A stretch of 64,000 nt of DNA, from contig NW_023603184.1 in assembly GCF_014898055.3 (NCBI RefSeq), positions 113,636,615 to 113,700,614 on the forward strand, written 5' to 3'. The stretch comes from Talpa occidentalis (Eukaryota > Chordata > Mammalia > Eulipotyphla > Talpidae). Within the stretch, counting starts at the first letter, position 1. The number at the start of each line of letters is the position of its first letter. The position numbers were made by a program, and so were the translations under genes. Positions 1-10,334 of the stretch are shown piece by piece. Below the pieces are notes generated by a model. It saw only the letters and a list, made by a program, of their open reading frames with translations, searched no databases and was not told where the DNA came from.

Positions 1-330
1 ATGGAATATTACTCAGCATTCAAAAAAGATAAACACATGCAATTTGCAGCAACATGGATGGCGCTGGAAGGGATCATGCTCAGTGAAATAAGCCAAAAAG
101 AAAAAGAAAAATACCGGATGGTCTCACTCATAGCAGGAATCTAGAATACTTAAATAAGGGACCAGGAAAATGAATAACTATAAGAAAGTGAAAATCAAAA
201 TCAACAAAAACTATGAACCAGAGACACTTTTTGGGGGTGGGGGGGCGGGAGGGGAGGGATTGGGGTCAGAATGGGGGGATTGCAAATGTATGAGGAATAT
301 AAAAATAAAATTTATTAATTTAAAAAAAAA
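1..330 (+). mobile_element. L1 LINE, 3' end (ORF2 tail, 3' UTR, poly(A))
   Basis: This is the 3' end of a young LINE-1 that begins left of the window. Positions 1-144 are open in frame 1 and read the L1 ORF2 C-terminus (MEYYSAFKKDKHMQFAATWM and onward), ending in SLIAGI and a TAG stop at 142-144. The 3' UTR follows, with a G-rich tract, a segment ending AATAAAATTTATTAATTT and a short poly(A) to 330. The same tail appears in antisense at 24.4, 42.0 and 61.4 kb, so this is the locally dominant young L1 family. No TSD can be tested because the left part lies outside the window. Confidence 0.93.
233..258 (+). other. G-quadruplex-capable tract in L1 3' UTR
   Basis: The stretch holds at least four runs of three or more G separated by one-base loops (GGGGGTGGGGGGGCGGG, then two further G runs). 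Mammalian L1 3' UTRs commonly carry such polypurine tracts. C-rich counterparts lie on the plus strand near 24446-24466 and 61440-61456, where the L1s are antisense. Confidence 0.7.
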
Positions 331-929
331 TTGCTGTCATTAATAACTTATTTTTATGGCTATGATAATTACTATTACTCATTACCAGTCAGACCAATGA
401 TCAACCCATTAAAAAAAAAACCTCACAATTTTTCTAATAAGTAACATTTGAGCATTACCACATGGAGTGAAAAAACAAAAAAAAACCTATTAAGCCTTTA
501 TAATCACTGAATTACTTGCTTTCCCAAATTATTTTCTTGGATAACTCATCTCCTCTTACTTTCAATGTCAATTTTTCTACAGAAAGAAAAAATATTTTTC
601 GTGCAAGAAAGTCATCAGAGAGTAGTAATAACAAAGATGTTTCTTAATTTAAGTATAGAAATCTATGAGGCTAAGGTCCTTGTAAGCAAAGGTTAGATTC
701 CTAAAAGTTCCTTTTTTGCATTACCCCTCAAATTTCTATTATTTGCTACCCTTAAATCTAACTAAAAGCCAGATCAGTTTCACCACATTGTCTAAAATAA
801 TTTTTCATTTTAACATGTAATGAAACTAAAAGAAAATATGTAATGAACTAGTACTAAAAATTACAAGCTAGTATTAATAGAGGGTCCTGTTAATGTACTA
901 ATTGAGAAACTTCATTTATTTCTCAAAAT
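331..929. other. AT-rich interval, nothing recognised
   Basis: The interval has short A and T runs. I see no long ORF, no RNA gene and no repeat that I can name. Confidence 0.5.
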
Positions 930-1050
930 GAAATAGTGAAGTAGGTATAATTCATACTGCTTGGCAGATGAAACTGAGGCTCAGAAAGGTCTTACAGGTT
1001 TTCTGTAGTAATATTGCTGGTAAGTGATGGATCTTCAATTTGAAAGCAAG
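930..1050 (-). repeat. MIR SINE fragment (ancient)
   Basis: The sequence contains CAGATGAAACTGAGGCTCAG followed by AAAGGTCTTACAG and a diverged CTGGTAAGTGATGGA. This is the reverse complement of the conserved MIR core (CTGAGCCTCAGTTTCNTCATCTG). It is heavily diverged, as expected for a mammal-wide ancient SINE. Confidence 0.65.
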
Positions 1051-1531
1051 TATCATTCACTTAATATTTGGGAGGAGTTTGCCATTGTCAAGGGTACTAG
1101 CTTTTTGTCTTTTTAGAAATTGAAAAAAAAAAAATGACCCAGCTCTCTATCCTATTCAAAAGCTTAGCATTAAAAAAAGTATCTGTAAGATAGAAAGGAA
1201 TAATAATACCTTACAATGCTTTGGAGAACTTTAATAAGTGTCTGATTCAAGCAAAGAGGAAGAATGAGTGAACACATGGGTATTCAACTTCTTTGAGGGT
1301 ACAAGGGTGATGACCACTTTTAATGATTATAATCTTGAAGATCAGATAAATAGGCTCTGACTACAGGTTCATATAAGGTATAAAAAGAAAAAAAAAATCC
1401 AGAAAGCGGGCTAAATTTGAAGAGAATGTAGAAATGACTACATTTTTATTCATTTAATGATTATAATCCTCATTCTATTGTATAACTTTTCCTCAAGACT
1501 TTGCCTTTATTATTTCCTTCTAGCAGTCATT

Positions 1532-1830
1532 TTTTCTTTTAAAGATTTATTTTTATTTATCTATGTACACAAGAACTGGGGTGTACGCCAGAGGAGCTGA
1601 GGCTGAGAGGATTCACCAGAGACAGAGTGGGGATCAGAACAGGCGGATCTGCCGAAATACACTGCTGAGGGAAACAGCTGGCGAGACAGAAAAGGTCTGC
1701 CGAGTCACGTGGGTTAGCTCCCTGGCTGGGGATCCAACTTCTGGCCATGCCGCAGTGACTGGCAATAGCTTAATAGTATGGCAGCTTGATAGTGCTGAGA
1801 CTTTAATAACTGTGCCACCAGGGAGGCACC
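1532..1830 (-). mobile_element. tRNA-derived SINE, older subfamily
   Basis: Antisense copy. On the plus strand it starts with the reversed A-rich tail (TTTCTTTTAAAGATTTATTT) and ends with the tRNA-like head (GTGCCACCAGGGAGGCACC). It is flanked by a perfect 13-bp TSD, TCTAGCAGTCATT, at 1519-1531 and 1831-1843. Compared with the other copies it holds extra bases before the head (AATAGTATGGCAGCTTGAT), so it has its own insertion or belongs to a variant. The 90-codon frame through it is not a gene. Confidence 0.92.
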
Positions 1831-2114
1831 TCTAGCAGTCATTCTTAAATGTTTTTGAAAGAAGACATTAATCAGTGAGTTGTGTCTCATAAAAAAAAAA
1901 AAAAAAAAAGGTCTGGCAATGGTTTAAATGTTCAAAAGAATCAAACAAACAACTAATCAACAATTTACGACACTAATAATTTTGAAAATTATTTCCTCTG
2001 GCTCACCTTGACCATTTAAGTCTCCCAGAAGAAAACCCTGGGTCTGATGTTAGCTATGAACAGTCAATTATAAAATAAGTGTTTTTCATTTCTTAGCTTA
2101 CGTTAATAGAATTA

Positions 2115-2480
2115 AAATATTATTTATTTTTATTGTGGTTAAAAAACCCCAACATAAAATTTTTACCATTTTTAAATGTACAATTCAGTGGTATTAATTA
2201 TATTCTCATTGTTGAGAAACTATCACTCCTTCAGAACTTTTTAATCATCCCAAGTTCAAAATCTATAGATTAAATAACACCCAATTACCTTTTCTCCCCA
2301 GCCCCTATTATCTTTATTTTACCTTTTTATCTCTATAAATTTGACTATTCAAGGTAATGTGTGTATGTGAAATCACAGTATTTGCTTTTTATCAGGCTTA
2401 TTTCACTTAGTATAATGTTTTCAAGGTTCACTCATGCAGCAAGTATCAGAACTGTATTGATGTTAATTGCACCAAGTTTT
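2115..2480 (-). mobile_element. Old L1 (L1M-type) 3' UTR fragment
   Basis: The sequence matches the familiar antisense 3' region of mammal-wide L1M elements: ATTGTGGTTAAAAAACCCC, TGTACAATTCAGTGGTATTA, CTATAAATTTGACTATTC, then GGCTTATTTCACTTAGTATA. It is old and diverged. The exact subfamily cannot be fixed by eye. Confidence 0.7.
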
Positions 2481-3078
2481 CCCATTTGTCTCATCTGAAA
2501 ATTCAATGTGGCTAAGGAGACACATCCTCTGCCTCAAAGGATTTAAGAAAACCTTAGAATTTCTGATTTTAACAGGCTATTTTCATTAGGATGTTTGTTT
2601 ACATTTCAAACATCTTTCCTACAATAATAAATTTCTGGAAAACTACATAATAGTTGATTTATTTGGCTAAATTATCTGGAGGAGTTAGTTTCAGGATGTC
2701 CATCTTTATAAAAATGGTCTTAGGTTTCTGTTTGAAATTAGGATTTTTTAATCATAAATGTTATTGTAATCTATGGACTATAACTTTTAACTTGCTCCCT
2801 TTCATCAACTTTAAAACTGGATTTTTGGCACAATACTATAGCATTCCAACATCTAGAGAAAGCAGATGATTTCTTATATTAAATAAAGGGAATAAAAGAG
2901 AATTGCTTTAAGTTTTTACTTAGCTTTTAAAACATTTATCATCAGAACACTTGATCTGACAATCTGCCATATAAAAATTATTTCATTTTTTAATATAGCA
3001 TGTACATAAATTCATTCAACGTACCTGTTTAATAAGTTACTATTTTGTATTTATGTGACATGAGGACATTTAAATTAT
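2481..3078. other. AT-rich interval, nothing recognised
   Basis: A 71-codon frame at 2654-2869 has no recognisable similarity and is probably chance. No repeat is named here. Confidence 0.45.
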
Positions 3079-3089
3079 TGTATAGACAT

Positions 3090-3356
3090 TTTTTTTAAAG
3101 ATTTATTTATGCATACAAGAATGGGGTACAGGCCAGAGGTGTGTGTGTATGGGGTTAGAGGATTCACCGGAGACAGTGTGGGAAACAGAACTGGCAGATT
3201 GACTGAAACACACTGCTGAGGGGAGCAGTAGGCGAGACAGGAGAGGTCTGCTGTGCCATGCGGGATGCTCTCCGGCCAGGCATCGAACTCGTGCTGCAGT
3301 GGCTGCAGTTAGCTTCATAGGTTGTATCTTAACCCCTTGCGCCACCAAGGACGCCC
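3090..3356 (-). mobile_element. tRNA-derived SINE, older subfamily
   Basis: Antisense copy with tail TTTTTTTAAAGATTTATTTA at the left and head (TTGCGCCACCAAGGACGCCC) at the right. An 11-bp TSD with one mismatch flanks it: TGTATAGACAT at 3079-3089 and TGTATAAACAT at 3357-3367. The head has the older form (CTTAACCCCTTGCGCCACC on the plus strand) rather than the younger CTCAACCGCTGCGCCACC. Confidence 0.9.
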
Positions 3357-3696
3357 TGTATAAACATATTTTAATTGGCCATTTGACCTGAATATTTATC
3401 AGTGATGTGTCACACTGCATCTTGAACAATTTTTCATGCAATCTTTCTATTCATCAGATTCATTCAACTGATTTTGCTGAACACCTATATTGTGGCGCTT
3501 TCTGTTCTAGAAAATTAAAATGCAATATAAAAAGACAGAAATTGGTCCACACAGAAATTTGTTAACTATTTTGGAAAACAGAAAACTAAACAGGCATTTA
3601 ATGATAAGTCTAGAGTGTTAGCACACACACAGAGAAATATACAATAAAGACATATGCAAACCGAGGACTGATCCTGTGAAGAATATACGCCCGAGA

Positions 3697-3730
3697 GGGC
3701 CTCCGTGGTGGTGCAGGCGGTTGAGCACAG
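3697..3730 (+). mobile_element. SINE head fragment (5' end only)
   Basis: GGGCCTCCGTGGTGGTGCAG followed by GCGGTTGAGCAC is the sense-strand tRNA-like head of the younger SINE form, including an A-box-like segment. The body and tail are missing; the flank at once becomes unrelated, possibly L1-like, sequence. It is one of only two plus-strand copies of this family in the window. Confidence 0.6.
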
Positions 3731-3924
3731 CACGATATGGGGCTGTAAATTGGTATAGTCACTTGTAAACAGTATGGAAAATTTCTTTTAAAATTAAGTA
3801 CAGAAATGTGAACTAGAGTGAAGGTGTTGTTGGTCACTTGAATCAATGGTTACTTGGTTCTATAGTCAAAGGACAATCAGTCTTAATTGGGTGAAAATAT
3901 GTGCGCTCCATGTAACTGATAAGG

Positions 3925-4934
3925 GACTGATATAAAAATTCTACAAAGAGCTTACACAGCTCCCCAAAAACAAAGTAAACAACCCAGTCAAAAATGGGCA
4001 AAAGAGCTAAAAAGACACTTCTCCAAAGAAGAAATGCAAATGGCCAATAAGTATGTGAAAAATTGTTCAGTATCACTTACATCAAGGAAATGGAAATCAA
4101 AATTACAATGAGATACCACCTCACACTAGTAAGCATGGCCCATATTTAAAAAAACTGGCAACAACAAATGGTGGTGAGGATATGGAGAAAAAAGGACACT
4201 CTCACAATGCTGGTGGGAATGCAAACTGGTCCAACCGCTATGGAAAGCTGTGTGGAGGTTCCTCAAATTACTAAAAATGGAGATACCATGTGACCCAGTG
4301 TAGCAGCAGGACAGGGGATGGAGCAGGATCTCTAAGATTTGCGCAGATGGGTGAAGGAGGAGTCTTGGAGCCCTCGGTGACTTTTCAGGCTTGTATCGGG
4401 ATTTTCCAGGTGCATGGCAGGCAGGATGGCTGGGAGGCTGGGCTCTCCAGCGTTCTCTCGCGGCCTCTGCTTCTCTGCTGGTTCTCTTCTCGTCTCTTGC
4501 TCTTCCTTTCACTCTGCTGTTCCGCTCTGCTTCTGGCATCCCTAAGACACCGACCTTATAAGTCCAGTTTCACGCCCAGGTGAATCCCATCTACATATGC
4601 CCACACCCTATTCCGGGTGCCCGCCATCTGGCATGCATTCAGGACCTCAGGGATCCATCATCAATCCTAATGGCAGAAGGGCAGAAAAGCCTGATATTTT
4701 ACTTACCCTAGACCTAGCAATTCCACTTTAGGAATCTACTCAAAGAACACTAAAACATCAGTTCAAAAGGAAACCTACACTCCTATGTTCATTGTGGCAC
4801 TATTTACAATAGTTAAGAGATGGAAACAACCTAAATGACCAAAAACAGATTAATGGATCAAGAAGATGTGGTGTGTATAGTCAACAATCAAAAAAGATAA
4901 ACTCATGACATTTGCAGCAAACATGGATGGAGCT
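3925..4934 (+). mobile_element. Old L1 ORF2 3' region, split by an LTR
   Basis: Plus-strand L1 ORF2 coding remnant. Positions 3925-4298 read the region around CAAACAACCCAGTCAAAAAT, CTCCAAAGAAGAAATGCAAA and AATGAGATACCACCTCACAC. The element resumes at 4718-4934 with AGCAATTCCACTTTAGGAAT and GAAACAACCTAAATGACCAA. The LTR at 4299-4712 sits exactly between TGACCCAG and CAATTCCAC, which are contiguous in L1. The right end stops abruptly at a partial LTR near 4937. Frames are broken. Confidence 0.85.
4299..4712 (-). mobile_element. Solo LTR, antisense, in L1
   Basis: 414-bp solo LTR of the same family as 5503-5933 and 10335-10769, in reverse. It begins TGTAGCAGCAGGACAGGGGA and ends TTTTACTTACCCTAGA, so one terminal dinucleotide has mutated. 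A 5-bp TSD with one mismatch flanks it: CCCAG at 4294-4298 and CCTAG at 4713-4717. The divergence from the other LTR copies and the mutated end point to an older insertion. It interrupts the L1 at 3925-4934, so it is younger than that L1. Confidence 0.9.
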
Positions 4935-4936
4935 GG

Positions 4937-5072
4937 CCCCCTGGCACTGCTCCCTGCTGTGTACCTGGTAAACTCAATAAAGCCTAAAAAAGCCAACGAG
5001 GACTCCAGGACTCCTCCTTCACCCGTCTGCTCCAATCATTGAAAACCTGCTCCAACCTATCCTGTCATTACA
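4937..5072 (+). mobile_element. Partial LTR (R-U5 end)
   Basis: A sense-strand fragment of the same LTR family. It contains TGTACCTGGTAAACTCAATA with an AATAAA signal, then GACTCCAGGACTCCTCCTTC and ends CCTGTCATTACA, matching the U5 end. U3 is missing and L1 sequence joins directly on the left. No TSD is seen. It may be what remains of a rearranged or deleted insertion. Confidence 0.75.
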
Positions 5073-5497
5073 AGGTACCACAAGGAAAACAGGAGCAGAT
5101 TGGCAAGGTGGGGCATTACTGTTGAGGTATGGGGCAAGTCTTGGTTTTTGAGCATTTTAGTGTGAATGGTGAGATGATGAGAAGCAATTCTTCTCAATGT
5201 TTTCTATTACTTAGTTAATAACATCTTTTAAAAATTCTGGTGAGATTAAGGGTGGAAAGGTGTCTAATGAATAGTGTTTTCCTTTTAATAAAGTTTTAAA
5301 GTAATAATACAGATAAAAATTTTACTACTGCAGTGATTTTCTTATATATTTTCAGATTATGAACGTTTCCCAAATAGTTGAATGTTTTTCCAAAATATAA
5401 TTAAAATGTTTCTTAATAATTAAGATATAACTAATAACATTGCAGTATGTCTCAGGTGTGCATCATTATTAATCAATATCTATAAACACTGCATTAA
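5073..5497. other. Unassigned interval between LTR copies
   Basis: AT-rich sequence. It could include remains of an LTR-element interior, but nothing recognisable is present. Confidence 0.4.
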
Positions 5498-5502
5498 GTC
5501 AC

Positions 5503-5933
5503 TGTACGGTAAGGAAAAATGTCAGGCTTTTCTGCCCTCCCGCCATCAGGATAGATGATGGATCCTTGTCCTGAATGCATGCCTGATGGCGGGCACCTGG
5601 AATAGGGTGTGGGCATAGGTAGATGGGATTCACCTGGGTTAAGACTGTGCTTTTAAGGGCGGCGTCACAGGGACACCAGTAGAAGCCAAAAGAGAAGCCG
5701 ATAGAGAAGCAAGAGAAGCAGTAGCTGAGAGAAGGCCGGAGAGCACAGAGTGAAGACCTGCTGGGGGCTGGGAGGCCTGCCAGCCTCCCGGCCCCCCAGC
5801 ACCCCTGCCTGCCATATGCCTGGTGAACCCCAATAAAAGACATGCAAAAAGCCACTAAGGACTCTGACTCCTCCTTTACCTGGTCAGCATGGGATCAGAA
5901 AACCTGCACTGTGGTCCTGTCCTGGCCTTTACA
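5503..5933 (+). mobile_element. Solo LTR with 5-bp TSD
   Basis: 431-bp solo LTR running from TGTACGGTAAGG to CTGGCCTTTACA, with a perfect 5-bp TSD, GTCAC, at 5498-5502 and 5934-5938. It has LTR promoter and terminator signals: a TTTTAAG TATA-like box near 5651-5657 and AATAAA at 5832-5837 followed by U5. A solo LTR arises when the two LTRs of an element recombine and the interior is lost. The 5-bp TSD fits ERVL/MaLR or ERV1-type elements. I cannot assign a named family. Confidence 0.93.
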
Positions 5934-5944
5934 GTCACTGAAAA

Positions 5945-6080
5945 TAATTCTCTTCTCCATACAATTAAGCCATTTTACTTGATTGACATCCTTTACTCCC
6001 TTCCCCTCCCCTTCTGATAAACATTAATTTGGTCTCCTACTCTAAACATTTATTTTTGTTTTATTTAGCTCATTTGTTTG
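5945..6080 (-). mobile_element. Possible L1M 3' UTR fragment
   Basis: TCCCTTCCCCTCCCCTTCTG, followed by a sequence like GTTTTATTTAGCTCATTTGTTTG, resembles the antisense 3' end of old L1M elements. It is short and diverged. Confidence 0.4.
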
Positions 6081-6226
6081 TAAAACATGGTTATTGTGGT
6101 TGTAGAATTGGAAAATATTTATGTGAGTGTCGTTATGTAACCATGGGTCCGAGAGGACTTATTCCAGTTAGCCTGATTTATTGATGTCCTTGATACTGAC
6201 GACCTGCATCTGGTTATAGTGAGGCT

Positions 6227-6258
6227 TTTGTGAAGCTTTGCCTTTGTGAAGCTTTGCC
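6227..6258. repeat. 16-bp tandem duplication
   Basis: TTTGTGAAGCTTTGCC occurs twice head to tail, at 6227-6242 and 6243-6258, with no mismatch. Confidence 0.9.
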
Positions 6259-6784
6259 ATTGTGGTTAGTTAGGCAGCAAAAATATGCCTACCTGATCAA
6301 CAAAATAAATGGAATCTGGGCTGAAATAGCATTTGGGCTCCCTGGTTTGGAGGTGTTCTGTGACACATTTTCTCATAAGATTTCTCATTTCCCATTGAAA
6401 GGAAAATGGCCCATTTCTTTTACATTATTCTTCTATTTCACAGCAGAAACAGCTAAAGCATTATAAAGTCAAGGAATGATGTGATAATGCTGAATGAGTG
6501 CTACTCTACACACTGTTTTAAATTAGAAATAATCATTTAATCATAGAGTTTTAATTTTGGAAGGCAGAATTAAAGGCTCCTTATAAATAAGGAGCAGAAA
6601 GGTATAAGAAGGCTTAAGGACTTGTTATAGTTTTCCTGATTTCCAATTTGGGTTTTTCACTGTAATGTAAGTAAGTTATGTAATAATAAACTCATTATCC
6701 ACCCAATTTAACAGATGCTTGGGTTCACTTCTTAGGATAGCTAAATAAAGTGCTCTGAATTTTGTGATATCCCATAGTAATTTG

Positions 6785-6810
6785 GATATATATATATATA
6801 TATATATATA
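6785..6810. repeat. (TA)n microsatellite
   Basis: An uninterrupted alternation of A and T of about 26 bp. Confidence 0.95.
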
Positions 6811-8517
6811 CATTTAAGTAGAAATACTTCTGACCTTTCACTTATGCAACTTCCAGGCAATTATATCAAAGGTCTGTCAATCTGGTACCATGATTTCAGT
6901 GAAAGTAACTTGTAGACAGCTAGAATCCAGCAGATTGATGGACTAGAAATCAAGTGTTACATTTTAAGATGTAACATTTGTCACAAAGACCTGGTTTTAA
7001 TTTAATATATACTTACAATATGAACCAAATGTAACTGTATAGATTAGGTTTCTGTTCAGCTATCAGGAATCATGTTCAGCAGCTGAAGTGGAAAGACTAA
7101 ATTTTCTATTGCTTAAAGATTATGGATGAATATTCCAATAAGACCTGATGCTTGAAAAGATAACAATGTGGTAGAAATAGAGGAAGGAAAAGAAGGGTGT
7201 AGAAGATGTTGTTGGTGTCCCTCCCAGATTTTTGCCTTGATTAGGAAGCCACTCCCCAGCTGTGCAAATGCTGTCTTAAATGTCCTAACTCAGGAAAACT
7301 GTCCTTCACGCTTACCTGATCCTCACCTGCTAATGCTTGGGAAGTTAAATGCCTCCCCCTTCTTAGGGCAGTCAAGCCCTCTTGCTTCCAGGTGAGACAA
7401 CTGTCAGTGTGATTTACACTCTGAACTAGACTTGAGATAACATGTTGGTTGGCTTTTCTCCTTCCCTGTTCTTCCCTCTCTCTCACATAGATTTTTCTAA
7501 AGAGAACATCCACAAATTATATGTGCCTGAATTCCTGTCTCTTAAGGAATTTAGGTTCTGCTCTTAAGGAATTCTACCTAGAGTAAAGGAGGAAAGAGAA
7601 ATAAACAACCACTGTTATCCAGTCTTCATGGACCTTTATGATACCATTGATCCCAGGCAAATTGCATTACCTCATATTTTTCACTCTAATTTACTAATAA
7701 ACCTAGTCTTTTCCAACCTAGTCTTTTTCAAACCTAGTCTTTTTTTTTTTCAATTTTACTAAAAATTCAATGCAAGCACCCACTAGTAGCAAATACATTG
7801 AGTTCAATTGTACTGCCAAAAATAAATTTCCCATGAAATTCAAAGAAGGAAACAGAGAAAGAACAAACTTGATTTCCTTGTTGAAGCATATTGATTTCAT
7901 TTGTAGGGATTAGAGTTAGAATAAATAAAGTTTGTTTTTACTTAACCAGTGAATGTGAATAATAAATACAATGAAACTTGTTATTTGAGAAGGTTAACAA
8001 GAAGGCTCAGATTGTTTACCTAGACAAATGGTATCCATACTGATTAATAAAGGGAAGTCAGAGGGTACATTTCTAACATGCTGAAGCATCAACTGACATT
8101 CTAAGGACATTTACCATGCTTGGTCCACTAAACAGAGAAATAATATGTTGTATATATGGGGTGTTGGTTCTGGTGGTGGTGGGAGAGGCAAAAAATGACC
8201 TAACCTGTGAATTTGGTGTTATCAAACAAAGGTTGTCAATCAGTTTGGTTTAAAGTTGGGAATGCCTGGATTATCCAGGTAAGATCAATGTAATCACAGG
8301 AGTTCAGTAAACAGAAGGCCAAACAAGACTCAGTGTTACAAGTGACACCATATGAAAAAGAATCACCTGTCTAGGGCATTACTGATTTTGAGGGTGAAAT
8401 GGGGTGTAGGGTAAGTGAACTGATCACGCTTTTTGTGCCACTAGCCTCTGCAGCCTTCATTGTGCTAATGCAGGAGGTGCTTGGGAGCTTGAGCTTGGGG
8501 CACACATGCCTGGGTGT

Positions 8518-8826
8518 TGTAATGTCAGGAATGGCCACAGGGCAGGTTTTCTATGATCCCATGCAGATGGGGTAAAGGAGGAGAGAGTCCTGGAGACCTC
8601 GGCGAGTTTTCAGGCTTTTATTGGGGTTTATCAGTCCAAGTGAGGATTTGCTGGGGGCTGGGAGGACTGCCAGCCTCCAGGCCCCCCAGCACCCCTGCCT
8701 GCCATATGCCTGGTGAACCCCAATAAAAGCCTGAAAACCCGCCGAGGTCTCCAGGACTCTCTCCTCCTTTACCCCGTCTGCATGGGATCATAGAAAACCT
8801 GCCCTGTGGCCATTCCTGACCTTACA
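8518..8826. repeat. Inverted repeat, two 111-bp U5/R arms
   Basis: Left arm 8518-8628 and right arm 8716-8826 are each 111 bp and nearly perfect reverse complements, separated by 87 bp. Both arms carry the same private variant (CCTGCCCTGTGGCCATTCC in U5 sense), while the 3' LTR has CCTGCTCCGTGCCTATTCC. The arms therefore share one source, rather than one deriving from the 3' LTR. Confidence 0.92.
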
Positions 8827-8827
8827 A

Positions 8828-8845
8828 TTGGTGTAAGTTGGCAAG
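8828..8845 (+). promoter_or_regulatory. Primer-binding-site-like sequence
   Basis: TTGGTGTAAGTTGGCAAG begins one base after the sense U5 end (CTTACA, ending at 8826), where a tRNA primer-binding site is expected. The TTGGTG start resembles ERVL/MaLR-type elements. The primer tRNA cannot be named. Confidence 0.45.
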
Positions 8846-10023
8846 ATGATCTATGCAGATGGGTATGGAGCCTCCGAAGACCTGGAGGGACTAAGGAGTA
8901 ACAGACTGTATGAGCCTGTAATGATGCTGGAGGCGTCATGGTGGTACAGGAGGAGGACAAGGTCCGGGAGCTGTGGGACAAGACCTTGCGTGGAGGAGAC
9001 GCCCGAGAGGACCAGCCAACGACCCCTGAGGCAGCAAGAATCGTCGGGGAAAGAAAGGACCATGATTCAGAGCTCGCCAGTGCTGATAGCAGGGAGAGGC
9101 CTAATGGACTTGGACTGATGGACTTGGACTGACAATCCCGCCAGAAGGCGGAGGAACTTTGGCAAGTTAAGTTTTTGGGACCCTGGGGGAGAATGCTATT
9201 GTTTGTACACCCCAGGAGATGGGAATCTGGGGGTGGCCAGTGGGCCTTGATGGCCAAAAGCAGCCTATGTATGCCCAGCATCTAGGTGGAGGAGAAAAGC
9301 CAACTGAGAAGGCAAAAGCTGGTGCTGATGCTGTTTGGGAAGCCCTGAGCGGCTGTTAAGCACTAAGTAAGCTGAGGAAGGCCAGTGAGTCTCGTAAAAT
9401 CACCTGTGGGTGATGCCCTGCTCATTCTGGAGTGAGGGTGAGGAGCTGAGGAACCTGTCCTTGGGGGACTGGTGGGGAACGTGGCTTGGGGTGGAGCCCA
9501 AGCAGAATGTAGCATTTGTATCCAAGGATCCCCGATCCATGTGCTTGTGCAATGGGTTGGCCTGAGTGCAGGGGTCTGCATGTCGCATTGGTGGCTATTA
9601 AAGCCGAGTGTTGGAGCGACAGAAGACAGAAACCCTGAGGGTTGGCGATTACCCCCAAAGAGTAGAGAATCCCCAATCCAGGAGTGAGGGCATCCTGGGG
9701 GTGGATGCGGCGTGTGGTTTGTGGCCTAGACCACAGCCAGAGAAGGTCAGGAAGCCTGATGGCTCCTGGCATGTGACAGAGATGTCGAGTGATTTCCCCT
9801 CCCTCGTATGAGCAGTGCCTTAGGCAGCAGAAGTGGTGGATCATTTGCTGGTACCAATAATTGTCTTTTGCCACTAGGTTGGTGCCCTGCCTGGACTTAT
9901 TTGTGTTCTGTTGTATTTTGTTACATTGTGATGTATTTCGTTTGTTTTTGCGCCCATGGCTACAGTGTTCATATTGCCAAGAGACATGTGTTTATGACTT
10001 GTATATAGAAACTGATAAAGACT

Positions 10024-10298
10024 GCCCAGCGGTTGAGCGCTGGGTTGCCAAGCTGCCCGCGGCCTCTGCAGCGCTGGTTCCATCCCCAGCTGCTCCCCGG
10101 CCACCGGAGGAGGGTCCCACATGGCGCGCAGACCTCTCCTGCCGCCCTCTGCTCCCCTCAGCAGTGTACTTCGGTCCTTCTGCCTGCTCTGCTCCCCGCT
10201 CTGGCTCTGGCGAATTCTCTCACCCTCCCGCGCTTCTGACTGTACCCAGTGCTTGTATAAATAAATAAATAAATAAATAAATAAATCTTAAAAAAAAA
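10024..10298 (+). mobile_element. tRNA-derived SINE, younger subfamily, 5'-truncated
   Basis: The only near-complete plus-strand copy. It starts inside the head (GCCCAGCGGTTGAGCGCTGG), reads the B-box-like GGTTCCATCCC and the body CTGCTCCCCTCAGCAGTGTA, and ends in TGTATAAATAAATAAATAAA plus poly(A). A 7-bp TSD, AAAGACT, lies at 10017-10023 and 10299-10305. It sits inside the LTR element and is therefore the youngest layer of this nest. The 135-codon frame at 9861-10268 through it is spurious. Confidence 0.9.
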
Positions 10299-10334
10299 AA
10301 AGACTATATGGCAGAAAACCCTGAGGGGGTAGAC

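Larger units (their letters stand above)
6081..8399. other. Mostly unassigned, short tandem structures
   Basis: No gene or named interspersed repeat is seen. The interval holds a 16-bp direct duplication at 6227-6258, a (TA)n run at 6785-6810 and three close repeats of AACCTAGTCTTTT around 7701-7745. The 78-codon frame at 6230-6466 and the 75-codon frame at 7168-7395 have no recognisable similarity. Confidence 0.45.
8827..10334 (+). other. Interior of the LTR element, no gag/pol seen
   Basis: About 1.23 kb of element interior once the SINE at 10024-10298 is excluded. It holds short open frames (for example 8846-9118, 90 codons, and 9422-9874 on the other strand) but no protease, reverse transcriptase, integrase or capsid signature that I can recognise. 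The first 300 bases are purine-rich and might be a decayed gag start. A G-rich purine stretch (CCCTGAGGGGG) ends five bases before the 3' LTR and may be the polypurine tract. The element would need proteins from elsewhere to move. Confidence 0.55.

Noticed and set aside
8769..9281. 170-codon minus-strand frame as a viral gene
   Set aside because: It starts in the element interior and ends in the LTR, antisense to the element; no retroviral motif is present.
9861..10268. 135-codon frame, proline- and alanine-rich
   Set aside because: It is mostly the GC-rich SINE body at 10024-10298; equivalent frames appear in every copy of this SINE.
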